Below are positions 10,246-20,723 of a stretch of DNA of 41,718 nt, one piece after another (the stretch's first letter is position 1; the number at the start of each line of letters is the position of its first letter). The position numbers were made by a program, and so were the translations under genes. Origin of the DNA: Fragilaria crotonensis. Taxonomy: Eukaryota; Bacillariophyta; Fragilariophyceae; Fragilariales; Fragilariaceae. The stretch is from NCBI GenBank assembly GCA_022925895.1, contig JAKSYS010000564.1:1-41718 (forward strand). Direction: 5' to 3'. The notes beneath the pieces were generated by a model, which was given only the letters and a program-made list of their open reading frames with translations, was not told where the DNA came from and searched no databases.

Positions 10246-10900
10246 ATGCATCTCCCTGGCATACCTGATTTTCGAGCCCTATCTTGGCTCATCGGCTATC
10301 TTCGCCGCCGCCCTACGCTCTCAAATTCTACCCCGATGGCACTTCAAATCCCATCTATGACATCTGCCTTCACCATCGTATCCCATACTCGATCTCACCG
10401 TTTTTCTCCAGCTGGCTGGCTGCCTTCTAACACTGGCCGTTCCACTGTTGGATACATGATCTTCTACAATGGTGCCCTCATTGAAGCCAATTCTACAATG
10501 CCTACACCTGTTGCAATGTCTACTTCTGAAGCTGAATACATGGCATGTTCTGCCACAATGGCCACAGCTCACATCCAAATGCTTCTCTACGATATGCTCT
10601 ATCTTGGCACCAAACAATGGCGTGAATCAACCCAACGTCTTCCTTCCATACCTGCCATCCTCATGATTGACAATGAAGCCACCGTCCAAATCGCAAAGAA
10701 TGGAAAACTCACTCGCAAGACGCGACACATGAACGCCGCTTCCACTTCGTCCGTCAAGGCCAACAAGACGGCATTCACCAACTTCATTGATTCCCTGTGA
10801 CTCTCAACTTGCCGACATCCTCACCAAGACTCAACACTCCGGCAAAATTGATCCTCACCTCACCAAGATCTTCTGTGTTCTCCCCGACCACATGCTTTCA
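10246..10900 (+). pseudogene. RNase H domain and Pol C-terminus
   Basis: The segment reads AGWLPSNTGRSTVGYMIFYN, then MSTSEAEYMACSATMATAHI and ILMIDNEATVQIAKNGKLT with KTRHMNA: the copia RNase H1-like block, with Asp/Glu/Asp positions recognisable in the later motifs. After 10735 a one-base shift leads to the conserved copia terminus (LADILTKTQHSGKIDPHLTK, about 10809-10868, ending near 10900). The region just upstream (10020-10245) is coding-like in other frames. It removes the RNA strand during cDNA synthesis. Confidence 0.8.
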
Positions 10901-10917
10901 TCACCGGGACCAGAGAT

Positions 10918-10930
10918 CTGATCCAAGAGG
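10918..10930 (+). other. Polypurine tract candidate
   Basis: GATCCAAGAGG lies directly before the TG that opens the 3' LTR. It is a short, impure purine run, placed where plus-strand priming must occur. Confidence 0.5.
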
Positions 10931-11517
10931 TGTTAGGATCTACCGTCACTCTGTCACACTGTCTCTCGTCTTACTGTAAGGTTAAATACCATACGGTAAT
11001 ACAATAGACAGTCCATTATTTTCTTAGTCTGTCCGTGACCCGTTCCGTAGAATGCTACGGATCAGAACCTGGTACCACTGATCTGCAACACAAAACTATT
11101 TGAATTCACTTCCTAAGTAATTCAAATCATGAGTGTTGATGACTTCAACAACACTCTTTTACTATGGACAACACTTCCCAAACACCACTCAGGAAGTGGG
11201 ACTAAGACAACACTTCATTTGTGAGACTCCAACTAATGTTGCAAGTCTCACCTTCATTTTTCATTCCAATTCATCTTATAATTTCCACAAACCAAAAACA
11301 GTAAAGGCCTTTACTACTTAGTTTCCTACATTTCTACATCCTTGTATCAACAAATCTACCGCCATGGTGTATGTCTACAAAACACCATCGCCCAAAGCTG
11401 GACGATCCATCAGGTTCGCTTCCTCACCCGTCAAGTCCAACGTTAGACTCCTAGGTCCTACTAACCTTAAGTCTACCGTCGGCCAGTACTCGTGTACCGA
11501 TCACACGAACACTGTCA
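10931..11517 (+). repeat. 3' LTR (complete, 587 bp)
   Basis: It starts TGTTAGG after the purine tract and ends GTCA at the point where similarity to the left copy stops. It carries the ATG in ACCGCCATGG at 11364 with the frame intact, unlike the left copy. The terminal dinucleotides TG/CA are those of retroviral-type LTRs. A promoter and a polyadenylation region are expected, but I could not pin either to a motif. Confidence 0.92.
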
Positions 11518-12535
11518 AAGATTGCGCCACTACCGGTAGACCGCTGTAGTACTATGCATACTGGTAGCAATTGTTCGTAACTTTTGTACTGGTACTTGGA
11601 CCAGTACAAGTCTACAAGTAGTGTACAGTAGGAAAGGGTCGGACGTACGCATTCTCCACTACCAGGTAGTAGGTAGACTGTACTTCAAACTCTGCTCCCT
11701 GGTACTACTACCGGTAGAATGGTACCGGTACGAACACAAAACCGAACCCCTGAACGACGGTACGAACAGTAGTAGCAAGTACCAAGTACTACTACCAAGT
11801 ACTCGCTGCAGTACTCCGAGCGTACAACTACCGGTAGCCTTGTACTGTACGGACTACGGTATATCATATGTTGTGCTCGATTAATATCAAACAGTGCAGC
11901 CACGTTTGGATTTGATGAGTTAAGAATCAAGAATCAAGCATTGAACAGCGCCTCTTCGCCTGTGCGTGCGCAACCCAATGCCCAGTACTTTTTCATTGTG
12001 GTCATACTGTCATGCACTGCCTGTTTGGGACTGTGAGACTGTGAGTCGAAGGATTCGATACGTATGATACTACCTGTACCTGCCTGTACTACTCTAATTT
12101 CTGTTACCTGGTACAGTACTTCGTAGAACTCCTATTCGAGTATGCATAGCTGCCAACCTACAGTAGTAATATAGTAGTGCTCCTACGACTCAACCCCACA
12201 CGAAGTTTAGTAGCCTACTGTAGTACGTAGTTTTCTAAGTACTAGTACCAGTACATAGTACATGTACGAATCTCTAGTAGGATCGTTCGGTTCGTTGTTA
12301 CCATGTACGTTAGTACGGTAGTAGAATACATAGCATCCCTCGCTTGCCGCATCACAGATGAGCAGATGAGCACTCACTCAGCAGGAACGGAAGACAATTC
12401 GCAAGATTCAGGCTGCTCATCGCATTCTACGTTCTACGTTGCGAGTTGCGAGTGCCCGTACATCAGCTTCCAGGACTACACATCATTATCAATTGATCCT
12501 CTAGTACTCACTGTTCACCTGTAACTCTTTGAATC
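11518..12535. other. Intergenic, GTAC/TAC-motif-rich 5' flank of the HIR gene
   Basis: No convincing gene. From about 11550 to 12310 the sequence is crowded with GTAC, TACCGGTA, GTACTACTAC and similar short palindromic words. The small open frames here (for example 11621-11884 and 12303-12524) are made of these motifs and have no protein-like character. Confidence 0.6.
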
Positions 12536-13596
12536 ATGTCTGGATGTTGCTGTTTCCAGTGCGTTCGCACTCAAGAGGTGGCCATTCTTGAAGATCTCGG
12601 TCAATTCAAGAACTTGCTCAAGCCAGGATTGACCATCACCTGCTGGCCTATCGCTCAAATCGCTGGAACTCTCTCGCTTCGCATCCAGCAGCTCGACGTC
12701 GTCTGTGAAACGAAAACCAAGGACAATGTTTTCGTGCAGGTTGCCGTCGCGGTTCAGTTCCGTGTACTTTTGGAGAAGGCTTATGATGCGTTCTATAGAT
12801 TGTCAGACCCTAGGGTCAGATTCAAGCATATGTCTTTGACGTTGTGCGTTCGACAGTTCCGAAAATGGAACTCGATGAAGCCTTCGCATCGAAGGCGGAA
12901 ATCGCCTCTGCAACTCTTGAACAGCTCAAGGATGTCATGAATGTGAGTGAAAAACACTGAAAACGCCTCTGACATCGCAAATTCTATCGATCCACGTCTC
13001 ACCTCACTCGTACCAATCCCACTCTTTTTTACCCATCACCACCACCTGATTACCAGGACTACGGCTATGAGATCTTGACTACTCTCGTTACCGACCTTGC
13101 TCCTGATTCCAAAGTCAAGGCCAGTATGAACGAGATTAACGCGTCTCGTCGTCTCAAGGAAGCTGCAAGTCACAAGGCCGAAGCGGACAAGGTCAAGCAA
13201 GTCAAGGCGGCCGAGGCTGAGGCCGAAGCTCGCTATTTGAGCGGTTTGGGTGTTGCCCGACAGCGCAAGGCGATCGTACATGGATTGCAGGAATCTGTTG
13301 CAGAATTCTCTGACGAGGTGCCTGGAGCGACTCCAAAGGATGTTATGGATATCTTGTAAGTTGTCTCGTTGTTGCCATTTCAGAGAGCTCAATCCCGTGC
13401 AACTCACATAATCCTGCTCGCATGTAATAACGTCCACTTTCCTCAGGCTTCTATCCCAGTACTTTGACACCCTGGCTGTCGTCGGAGCCAACTCCTCATC
13501 TTGGAGCACGATCCTCAGACAGTCGCGAACTTGCAGAATCAGGTTCGCCATTCCTTTGGGAATGGTGGCAACGGATTTGGGCGCAAGGAATCGTAG
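12536..13596 (+). CDS. Hypersensitive-induced-response (HIR) type prohibitin/stomatin (SPFH) protein
   Basis: Three exons (12536-12942, 13057-13355, 13447-13596) with GTGAGT/CAG and GTAAGT/CAG introns of 114 and 91 bp. The product is an SPFH/Band 7 scaffold of membrane microdomains: a Cys-rich N-terminus (MSGCCCFQC, probable palmitoylation), then [60 protein letters not shown] and [19 protein letters not shown], all hallmark plant HIR blocks. As written the frame breaks twice: at 12815-12816 (DPR/QIQAY) and at about 13500 (NSS/LEHDPQT). Adding one base at each gives 285 aa, the usual HIR length (~286), ending at TAG 13594-13596. A true pseudogene is possible but sequence error is likelier. 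Confidence 0.88.
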
Positions 13597-13854
13597 AGGT
13601 TTATGGTGTTATGTATCAATACATTCGAAGTGGTAAGGATGAGAAAAGGTCAACAACGTAGCACGATTTATTCTGACGGAATTTTGCAGGCTTCTCATGA
13701 GAGAGTACTGCCGACGTTCCTGTATGTATTATCCTAACAGTAGTAATCATCATCGCGTAAATTCAAGACTCTCCGACCGTCGGTATGCCGCGATTCGACC
13801 TGGCCTTGTTTTGAATATTATCACGCAGGGTTTCAAACTGTTCATCTGTCAAAC

Positions 13855-14493
13855 TTAAATCATCGTAATACCCTGATCTGCCTCATCGTCCAAGACTCGC
13901 AGCAATTCCACATCATAAATAAGCTTCCCACCTCGTTGTTCTACCATTTCCTTCAACGATTGATTCAAGCGTAATCGTGCAAAAGGTGACTGGGGGACGG
14001 GTCCCAGTCCGTCGGCGACGAATCCCAATTTCGGGGGAATGAGGATACGTCGCTGACCACCGACCTTCATTGTGTGGAGTCCCTCATCGAGTCCGGCAAT
14101 CAGGCGGCCGTTGCCATGTTTGAGCAAATATTGGTCGGAATCAAACTTTTGTCTCTCAGACGACTTGCTGGGTAATTGGAGGTATGCCGTGTATTTGATG
14201 CTGCACAATTGACCGTACTTGGGTGAGGGTCCGGAACCTTGGACTAGATCAATGAATTGAAGACCTGATTTCAATTTAAACACAGTCACTCCGTCAGAAG
14301 ATGAACCATCTGAGGAATCTTCGGCGAATGCTTTCTGGAGCACAACTGAGTTTGTGATGACACCACCTGCCACCGACTGAGCAATAAAGTTTCGTCGGGT
14401 GTTGGGAGTATTGTGAAGTGAATTGGTCGAGACCAGGAGGACCATACATAACAACACGATGGCCTCAGTCAATGGCAAGAATGTTCGCATCAT
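13855..14493 (-). CDS. FKBP-type peptidyl-prolyl isomerase, predicted thylakoid lumen
   Basis: 212 aa, single exon. The N-terminus is hydrophobic (LPLTEAIVLLCMVLLVSTNS). A second targeting signal with a twin arginine follows (TRRNFIAQSVAGG..LQKAFAED), which suggests ER signal plus plastid transit plus Tat-type lumen import. The FKBP fold runs from about residue 70 to 205: VFKLKSGLQFIDLVQGSG, HGNGRLIAGLDEGLHTMKVGGQRRILIPPKLGF, and LIYDVELLRVL at the end. Peptide-bond isomerisation and folding assistance for lumenal proteins is the family role; several residues of the classic drug-binding pocket differ, so catalytic strength is uncertain. It converges with the HIR gene (258-bp gap) and diverges from the ABC1-kinase gene. 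Two start Met codons are adjacent; the outer one is used. Confidence 0.88.
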   Translation of the reverse strand: MMRTFLPLTEAIVLLCMVLLVSTNSLHNTPNTRRNFIAQSVAGGVITNSVVLQKAFAEDSSDGSSSDGVTVFKLKSGLQFIDLVQGSGPSPKYGQLCSIKYTAYLQLPSKSSERQKFDSDQYLLKHGNGRLIAGLDEGLHTMKVGGQRRILIPPKLGFVADGLGPVPQSPFARLRLNQSLKEMVEQRGGKLIYDVELLRVLDDEADQGITMI

Positions 14494-15134
14494 GGACAGA
14501 GCTTTCCGTGAAGGAGTTCCTTCGTTATTGGCTCCGTTAGCTCCCTGCTATTCAGAATGAGGGGTGAGGTTGATATGAGATCAGTGATCACGTGATCACT
14601 GATCACCGTGAGTCATGCTGAACGATGTTGACATTTCTGTAGTTGGTGTAACGGACGGACCGCAAATCTTGTTCAGATCTGATCTCGAACAGTCTCGACT
14701 TCAATTTGATCGAGGATCGAGGTCGGCATTCGTTCTTCTTCTGCAATTATCAAATACATATCATGTACATCATACTGTACTGTACTGCTACGGTTATTGA
14801 TTAGTGTACTCCCTCAGTTCATTTCATATTACAGTACATGAACAAAAACAATATTCCAGTAATCATCTGTATTCCCAAATGATACGACGATAGTCTTGTT
14901 ATATCGTATTCATAATTCATACATCGTACTGGAGTCTGGAAGTACTTGTACCTGGTACGACATTCCGAGTTGACGCATATCTTGCACTGGAGGAGTAGGA
15001 CAACACTTCATCCCGCACATAAATCTGTCGTTTTGCTAACTCTTCTCTTTCGCCTGAGTCAATCCCTTGATTGTTGTGTGGTTGAAGCGAAGGCAATCGC
15101 GTTGTCTTTCGACCCGAGTTCAGTGAAGGGTATC
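14494..15134. other. Divergent promoter region between FKBP and ABC1K genes
   Basis: A shared 5' flank of 641 bp. It holds the 26-bp palindrome at 14579-14604 and GTAC/TAC-rich sequence at about 14760-14970. An open frame reads from 14946 into the ABC1K gene, but its first 63 codons precede the signal peptide and are judged untranslated. Confidence 0.6.
14579..14604. promoter_or_regulatory. Perfect 26-bp palindrome centred on CACGTG
   Basis: Each half is GATCAGTGATCAC read inward and the centre is the G-box/E-box core CACGTG at 14589-14594. It lies 86 bp upstream of the FKBP start and 531 bp upstream of the ABC1K start. CACGTG is the classical site for dimeric bZIP and bHLH factors; use of this copy is inference. 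Confidence 0.55.
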
Positions 15135-17110
15135 ATGATCAAAACAATGAAGGCTCTGTATGTTTTTATCCTCATGGTGGCATCGCATTCTGTGACGCTA
15201 GCCTTCACTTCCAACAGCTGGTGTTTAAGAAGGTCTAATGTCAATCGATCATGGGGTCCCGAGACAAGCCTGCTTCTACAAGATGTTCATCGGTCAGCAT
15301 CATGTCGGTCGGCGAGCTATTCCAAACTTTTCGTTTTTGGTACTCAGACAAGGGTCTGCACTCCGAAACGCCTTGAATCCTCGCTCAAGAAACGCCGACG
15401 AGCCCTCAGTTTCGCCGCGTTACTGCTTGTGATACCACGTCGCGCTGTAGCGGCAGTCAGCATTGCAAGCCGATCCAAGAAGCTTATACGACCCGCTCTC
15501 CTGCTATTGATAGCATTCATGTCCCTCTCATCACTTGTGAGCACAATGCAAACTCGGAAGCGACAGGCCATGGATGCGACTTCAGAATGGGGTCGCTATG
15601 CCAAGTATCCAGCCGCTCGGGGTCGTGCCGTCATGGTGATTTTCTTACGATTATTACCCTTTGGGTTCGACAACGATTTGCGAATGAAGAACGAAAAACA
15701 ATTCTCAAAACCAAGAGCGGGACCATTTTTGCCGACTCTTTGCTCAGGCTTGGCCCGCTTTACATTAAACTGGGTCAAATTCTATCCTGCCGCGAAAATT
15801 TACTCCCTTCAGAATGGATCACTGCCATGGAACGTCTGCAAGACAAGGTCCCTGCGAAAAGTGGACGCGATGCCCTCGACTTGGCGCATTCCGCATTTGG
15901 ATCTGCCGAACGTTTCGAGGAACTGTTTTCTGACTTCGACTCTGTCCCCCTTGCCGCTGCGAGCCTCGGACAGGTCCACCGAGCAACCTTACGTGGAGCC
16001 GACAATGAAATAGTTGCCATAAAACTACAACGCCCCCACTTGCGTGAAATTTACGATCAGGATCTGGCTCTTTTGACTCAGATTGCCCGTGCTGTGGACA
16101 AAATTGGCGGAAAGAGGGGCAAGGTGGGTGGCGTGTCGCAATCATGGACCCAAATCTTTGAGGATGCCAAGACTATTCTATATCGCGAAATCGACTACCG
16201 AGACGAAGCGGAGAATTGCGCACGATTCAATGCCGATTTTGGGTTGGGCAAGGGCGGCGTCGAAGTTCCAGCTGCGGCGAAATCGTTGGATCAAAAACCA
16301 TTGCCGAGTGCTGCTCCGTGGTTGCGAGCGCCGTACGTATTTCAGAACATATCGTCCGAACAAGCACTCATCATGGAATACGTTCCTTCCATCAAAATTA
16401 CCAACAAGGCAAAGTTAGATGCTGCGAACGTGACTATGGAGGGTCGAGAGTATTTGGCCGACTCGTTGGCTCGGGCATATTTGCGTTCATTTTGCGTCAA
16501 TCGCTTCTTCTCAACCGACCCACATCCCGGCAATCTAGGTGTTGAGATTCTCGATAATGGTATGCCACGACTGGTAATGTACGATTTTGGCCAAGCGTGT
16601 GAATTAAACGGCGATCAAGCGGAAGGCATTCTTGATGTCATCGAAGCTATCATCGACTACGACTCTGATCGATGTGTGGAAGCGTTTGCGAAGATGGGCG
16701 TTCTGAAAGATGGCGCAGATTTGCATATGGTCCGAGCAAAGGTCCAGGATAATTTCAATACAGGCAAGGTGTCAGTCAAGCAGAAGAAACTGAGAAAATC
16801 TGGTTACAAATTTAAAGAGACAACACCTACTGATCCCGCCAACAATGCAACTAATGACACTGTCAAAGTCAAGGATTCAGAGGTGATGGAGTTCTTTCAA
16901 TTGCCAGCCGAATACGCATTTGTTGCGCGTGCTCTCTCTCAAATGGATGGAGTCGGAAAGACATTAGATGCTGACTTTGATTTCATCTCCAGTTCGGCGC
17001 CATATCTTGTCGAGATCAAGGGAGTTGGTAACTATTTCAGAGACGAGTGGGGCAAGTGGGTTATGAAGGTCGAGAAGCAAATATTGGAATGGCAAAAACC
17101 GTTCCTCTAG
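15135..17110 (+). CDS. ABC1/ADCK/UbiB-family protein kinase-like protein, predicted plastid
   Basis: Start chosen at ATG 15135 (alternative 15147) because it gives a signal peptide (MKALYVFILMVASHSVTLAF) with an ASAF-like TLAF-TSNS junction. A membrane-prone stretch (RPALLLLIAFMSLSSLV) follows, then the ABC1 kinase core: KxGQ (LYIKLGQILSCRENLLPSEW), the Ala-rich loop AAASLGQVHRA, VAIKLQRP, ExD (YREIDYRDEAENC), DPHPGN and DFG (MYDFGQACE). These are the family's ATP-binding and catalytic landmarks; the family supports quinone and lipid metabolism in plastids and mitochondria. The frame changes once between about 15640 and 15665 (PAARGRAVMVIF to LTIITLWVRQRF). One added base gives 658 aa. The C-terminal 200 residues are less conserved. 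Confidence 0.88.
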
Positions 17111-17536
17111 ACTGCAAGGCCAGATGCTGCCATCTGATAAGTGTCGTTTTCACCTCTTTCACGCAAGGGCTGTATGAAAGAACAGAATGAATTGACACGA
17201 ATAAACCCCAATTTCGCCATCTTGTTCCTTGTTCGCCTGGCCAGTAATGCTAGCAAGCATCCATTTCCAGCAAACGATAATGGATTAACACCGTAGGCAA
17301 ATGTTTGGACGCGAACCGCTCCGATCTATATTGGTAGCTATATTCTCAATTCGCAATTAAACGTAATGGGAAAAACCATAGATAGAGAAACACAAGTTCT
17401 CCGCACCTTTCTGAATACGAACGATCGACGGCGACTCGACGATCGGGTCTGAATGGATCGGTACAATATAGGATGCCTCGCAGGCGACGCCCATTCGAAT
17501 TTTCAGAGTAGCCACAAGACGATGCTGGCGGCACCG
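17111..17536. other. Convergent 3'-3' gap, no gene seen
   Basis: Shared 3' flank of the ABC1K (+) and monooxygenase (-) genes. Ordinary sequence, with almost none of the GTAC motifs seen in 5' flanks. Confidence 0.6.
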
Positions 17537-19338
17537 TCAGTTCACTTCGTCTCCAACTTCGGGAACGGCTGCTCCAAGATAGACCTTTTTGGCCACACCA
17601 AGGCTGCCCAAAGTGAAGAAAAAGACATCGCGAAATTTGGCAAAAAGACCCACACTGGCTTCGAGGTACCCAAGAAGAAATGCTTTAGCGGAAATACTCG
17701 CGGTTGGTCCCCATCGAACCTTTTCATAGGTTTTTAACACCTCTCCAAAGTCGATGTCCTCGCTGCCGTTCGACTGTGCCTTGTTGTACTCAAAAATCAA
17801 CTTGGCCAGGCAGTATGCATCTTGGATTGCCTGGTTGGACCCTTGTCCCAAGAACGGAGGCATGGCATGCGCTGCATCGCCTGCCAACGTACAGAAACTC
17901 CCTCCCGAATTTGGTACCTCCTTCCTCCAACCGTTCCTTGCGAACGGACTGTGAAAGTAGACTCCAAGCTCGAAGAATCGGCTGGATTCTTCAATAATGG
18001 GGCGCATCATCCTTTTCCCGGGCACGCCGCATTCCTCAATCTGGTCCAACATTAATTCACATGTGCCCTTGCGATTGTCCTGCGACCAGTCGGCGTTTTC
18101 GTCGTCCGATGTTCCTGTGGATGATTGGTCCGAGGCACGATTCTTACGGAAGGGTCCATTGTAGTCATCATCTAGATAAATGGTAAATGCACACTTGATG
18201 GGACTTCGGCCCCTCCCAGCGCCGTAGATGCCTGTCAGACCGTATGCACCATTTCCAAAGTGCTGAGTTAGAGTAGCTCCTTCGCTGTCGACAGGATTGG
18301 CAACGTTGGTATCTTGAACGGCATACCGGATACGGATGCCAGAATACAATGCTTGTTTGCCTTTTTCACCCCTCCTTGGTATTGAGTCGTTGGCTAGATA
18401 GTCTTTGACGGCACTATTGACACCATCGCATCCGACCACAAGGTCAAAGGGACCTTCAGTTGACCCATCTTCGAAGCCGAGGGATACACCATGTTTGTCG
18501 TTGCTTCCAGATATTTGGACGAGCGATTTGTTAAATTTGATACGATTCAATGTCTGGTCCGGCAGTGTATCCATCAGAACTTCCTAACATTTGGAATCAT
18601 AAAGAAGCGATAATTGCATGCAATTCACGGTGTGCCTGTGTGTGAGACGTGGCATCGAGTCAATGGACAACATGAACAAAAACACTGCACCTACCTGCAA
18701 AGCGCCACGCATAATGGCATACGCCATAACCTCATCGTCCACCACCAATTCTTCCGTGACTCTACCTCCAGCCTCTCGAAAGGTTTTCTCGATGGGTATA
18801 GTAAGCAGCGTATCGTATTCCTTGGTGTCGCCACCGAACCAAGGCTTGGTTCTCGACTGAATCAATTTTAGCGGTAGTGACGCATCGGCGACGGCCCTTT
18901 GCACTGTGGGATTGATTTTCCGGAGCACACTCACCCCTTGGAACAGAATAGCGAAAGTAGGGAAGGTAAGGATAAGTATCGATTACTTGCGCCAGTGACG
19001 ATGTAGTTCGTATGAGTGTGGGATACCTACAGGCTTACCTCCATTGAGTTGAACACCAGCCCCAGCTTCGTAATTGAGAGATGATCGTGAATCGTAGACA
19101 GTCACTTGAATTTGTGTACCATCACCGCAAGCGAAAAGGTCGGGAGAATTCTCGAAGGCATGCGCAAGTGAGAGTCCGCTATGCCGCTTCCCACGATGGC
19201 AACGTTTCGAATCGGCTTGTTTCTTATTGTTTTCGTCGGGGTAGTAGTAGTAGTGGGCGAAGAAAGTCCATGGACATAGGTGGAACAGGAATACACCAGA
19301 ATCGTAAGCACAACATAGCAATAGTCGATTGAAGTCAT
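17537..19338 (-). CDS. FAD-dependent monooxygenase, zeaxanthin-epoxidase-like, predicted plastid
   Basis: Three exons on the minus strand: 19338-19039, 18936-18695 and 18583-17537, with introns of 102 and 111 bp (GTAAGC..AAG and GTAGGT..TAG). The N-terminus is a signal peptide (YCYVVLTILVYSCSTYVHGL). The dinucleotide fold reads RNVAIVGSGIA, then GLSLAHAFE only after one added base at about 19176-19177. Then come GAGVQLNGG, the second FAD-contact block DLVVGCDGVNSAVKDYL, and GDAAHAMPPFLGQGSNQAIQDA near the C-terminus. These are the three signatures of aromatic-ring hydroxylase and zeaxanthin-epoxidase-type flavoenzymes. With the added base the product is 529 aa. Substrate is unknown: xanthophyll epoxidation is one option, and the FHA domain of plant ZEP is absent. 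Confidence 0.85.
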
Positions 19339-19618
19339 CCTCGTCTGCAGAAATACTCCAGTTTCCTAATGATTGTCGAGTCTCGAGTCGATCTTGCAGT
19401 AGGATATATTGTGACAAGCCAACATGTCAACAGATTTTAGATTTTAGCATGTCGAACCGTGGGACCCGGAAAGCGGACTTCATACGACGACCACACCGCA
19501 CATGAATAAGATTCTGGTGTGCGAACAGAAATACTTTTGACATCCAAAATATAGCGTCCTTGTAATGATTGGAGTAGTTCCGCTGAGTGTCTATTCTTCG
19601 TATTCTACAACATCTCTG

Positions 19619-20723
19619 TTACATGTACTTGACGGGACTATCCTCCACCCCGTACACCTTCTGCAAATACTCGACAATAGCCTCCGATTCCCATAGTTTG
19701 ACCCCAGTATTTGGATCTTCCAAATAGGGGACTTGGAATCGGCCCTTCTCTTCCAACATGATTTGTCGATTTGGACTTCCCCGAGGGCAGGATACTTGCG
19801 TGTGTGCCAATTCCAATTCGCAGAGTCGTTCCCGCACCAATTTTCCAAATGGCGACCCCTCGTATGTCCACAATCGGAGGGGCTGTGCGGCCGGTAAGGA
19901 ATTCCGGCGCATACCACCAGCACCACTTCTCCATAGTAATCCCAACCCCGCCGACAGTGGTACCCAAGGCCCTCCTCGCAGTGTCCATGGGATTTCCCCA
20001 TTTCCGTAGGTCCGAAATAGATAATCTAAAATGAGGTCGGATTCAAACATCTGGATACCAGTGTTGGGATCTTGTAGGAATGGAAACGTTGCATCAGAGC
20101 CGAACTGTGTCTTAATCTCCCTGCGATATGTTGCACCATTTTTTGGACAGGGTCTGAAGGTAACTGTAAGGCCGAGGAGACTAACTGCCTCCCGAACTTT
20201 GCGACAGAAAGGACATGTTTCAAACTCATACAGAATCAAGGGTTCTACTTGTGCAGTTCGCCCCGGCAGCGAAGATTCTTTCAGTTGATACTCTCCAAGC
20301 GCAAGGATGGTGTATTCTGACGCCCTCCTTGTTGTCAAGGCTATTTGATAACCATTGGCAAACACACCACACCCGAATCGAAAGATTGCCTAAACCGTGT
20401 AGCGTATTTTTATGAGACAGACACCTGGGTGCAAAGGAATTCGCTTCAGCAACAACACGTACCGGGAGCGATGCGGACAAGACGTCAGGCAGCTGATCGG
20501 GGCGCAATTGGAAGGGTTTGGGGGTCGTCCTTGTAATGCCCAACTCTCGGAGGAGTGCGACACCAGGATCGACAGTTTCCGACGCCTTGGTGGGACCAAA
20601 CTTGGACAGCAAGTCACTCACTTGCGAAGGAAAGTTGCCAAAGGCATCGCTGGCGATCGGAAGTAGAAAGAGCAGTGCCACACGCAAGTTCTTCATGGTC
20701 ATCGGTTGGTAAACCTTTTCCAC
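19619..20723 (-). CDS. Double thioredoxin-fold (GST-N/glutaredoxin-like) protein, predicted plastid
   Basis: Two exons (20723-20425 and 20327-19619; intron 97 bp, GTGTCT..AAG) give 335 aa in one frame, ending KYM-stop. The signal peptide and plastid motif are clear: MKNLRVALLFLLPIASDAFGNF, an ASAF-type site, so translation may start at the internal Met codons 20702 or 20696. Domain 1 has LYEFETCPFCRKVREAV (CPFC near residue 137) and TFPFLQDPNTGIQMFESDLI. Domain 2 repeats the pattern (LRLWTYEGSPFGKLVRERL; VPYLEDPNTGVKLWESEAIV), but its active site is SPFG, without Cys. Both carry the cis-Pro and the E-S pair that bind glutathione in GST-N folds. Role: probably glutathione-linked redox or conjugation. 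It diverges from the aminotransferase gene. Confidence 0.85.

Larger units (their letters stand above)
1..11517 (+). mobile_element. Ty1/copia-type LTR retrotransposon (diatom CoDi-like), 5' end cut by window
   Basis: Near-identical direct repeats bound the unit at 1-528 and 10931-11517; the complete right copy starts TGTTAGG and ends GTCA (TG..CA). Between them, all in + orientation, come a Gag with a CCHC knuckle, a protease (DSGA), an integrase (DD35E), a reverse transcriptase (FVDD) and an RNase H. Integrase before RT is the Ty1/copia order. The internal region is about 10.4 kb, roughly twice a usual copia element, because some 4.5-5 kb of coding-like sequence precedes Gag. The frames change repeatedly, so as written the element is not translatable as one polyprotein. 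The target-site duplication cannot be tested because the left border is outside the window; the five bases after the 3' LTR are AAGAT. Confidence 0.93.

Noticed and set aside
7267-10900. Programmed frameshifting as the cause of the Pol frame changes
   Set aside because: There are too many shifts, at unrelated sites inside domains and without a common slippery sequence. Missing bases explain them better.
11133-11321. Open frame inside the 3' LTR
   Set aside because: Not supported by motif or start context. The ATG at 11364 in another frame is the better candidate.
12303-12524. 73-codon open frame just upstream of the HIR gene
   Set aside because: Built partly from GTAC-type promoter sequence, with no protein-like pattern.
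14946-15134. N-terminal extension of the ABC1K gene from the ATG at 14946
   Set aside because: It would bury the signal peptide 63 residues inside the protein; the downstream ATG at 15135 gives a normal plastid presequence.
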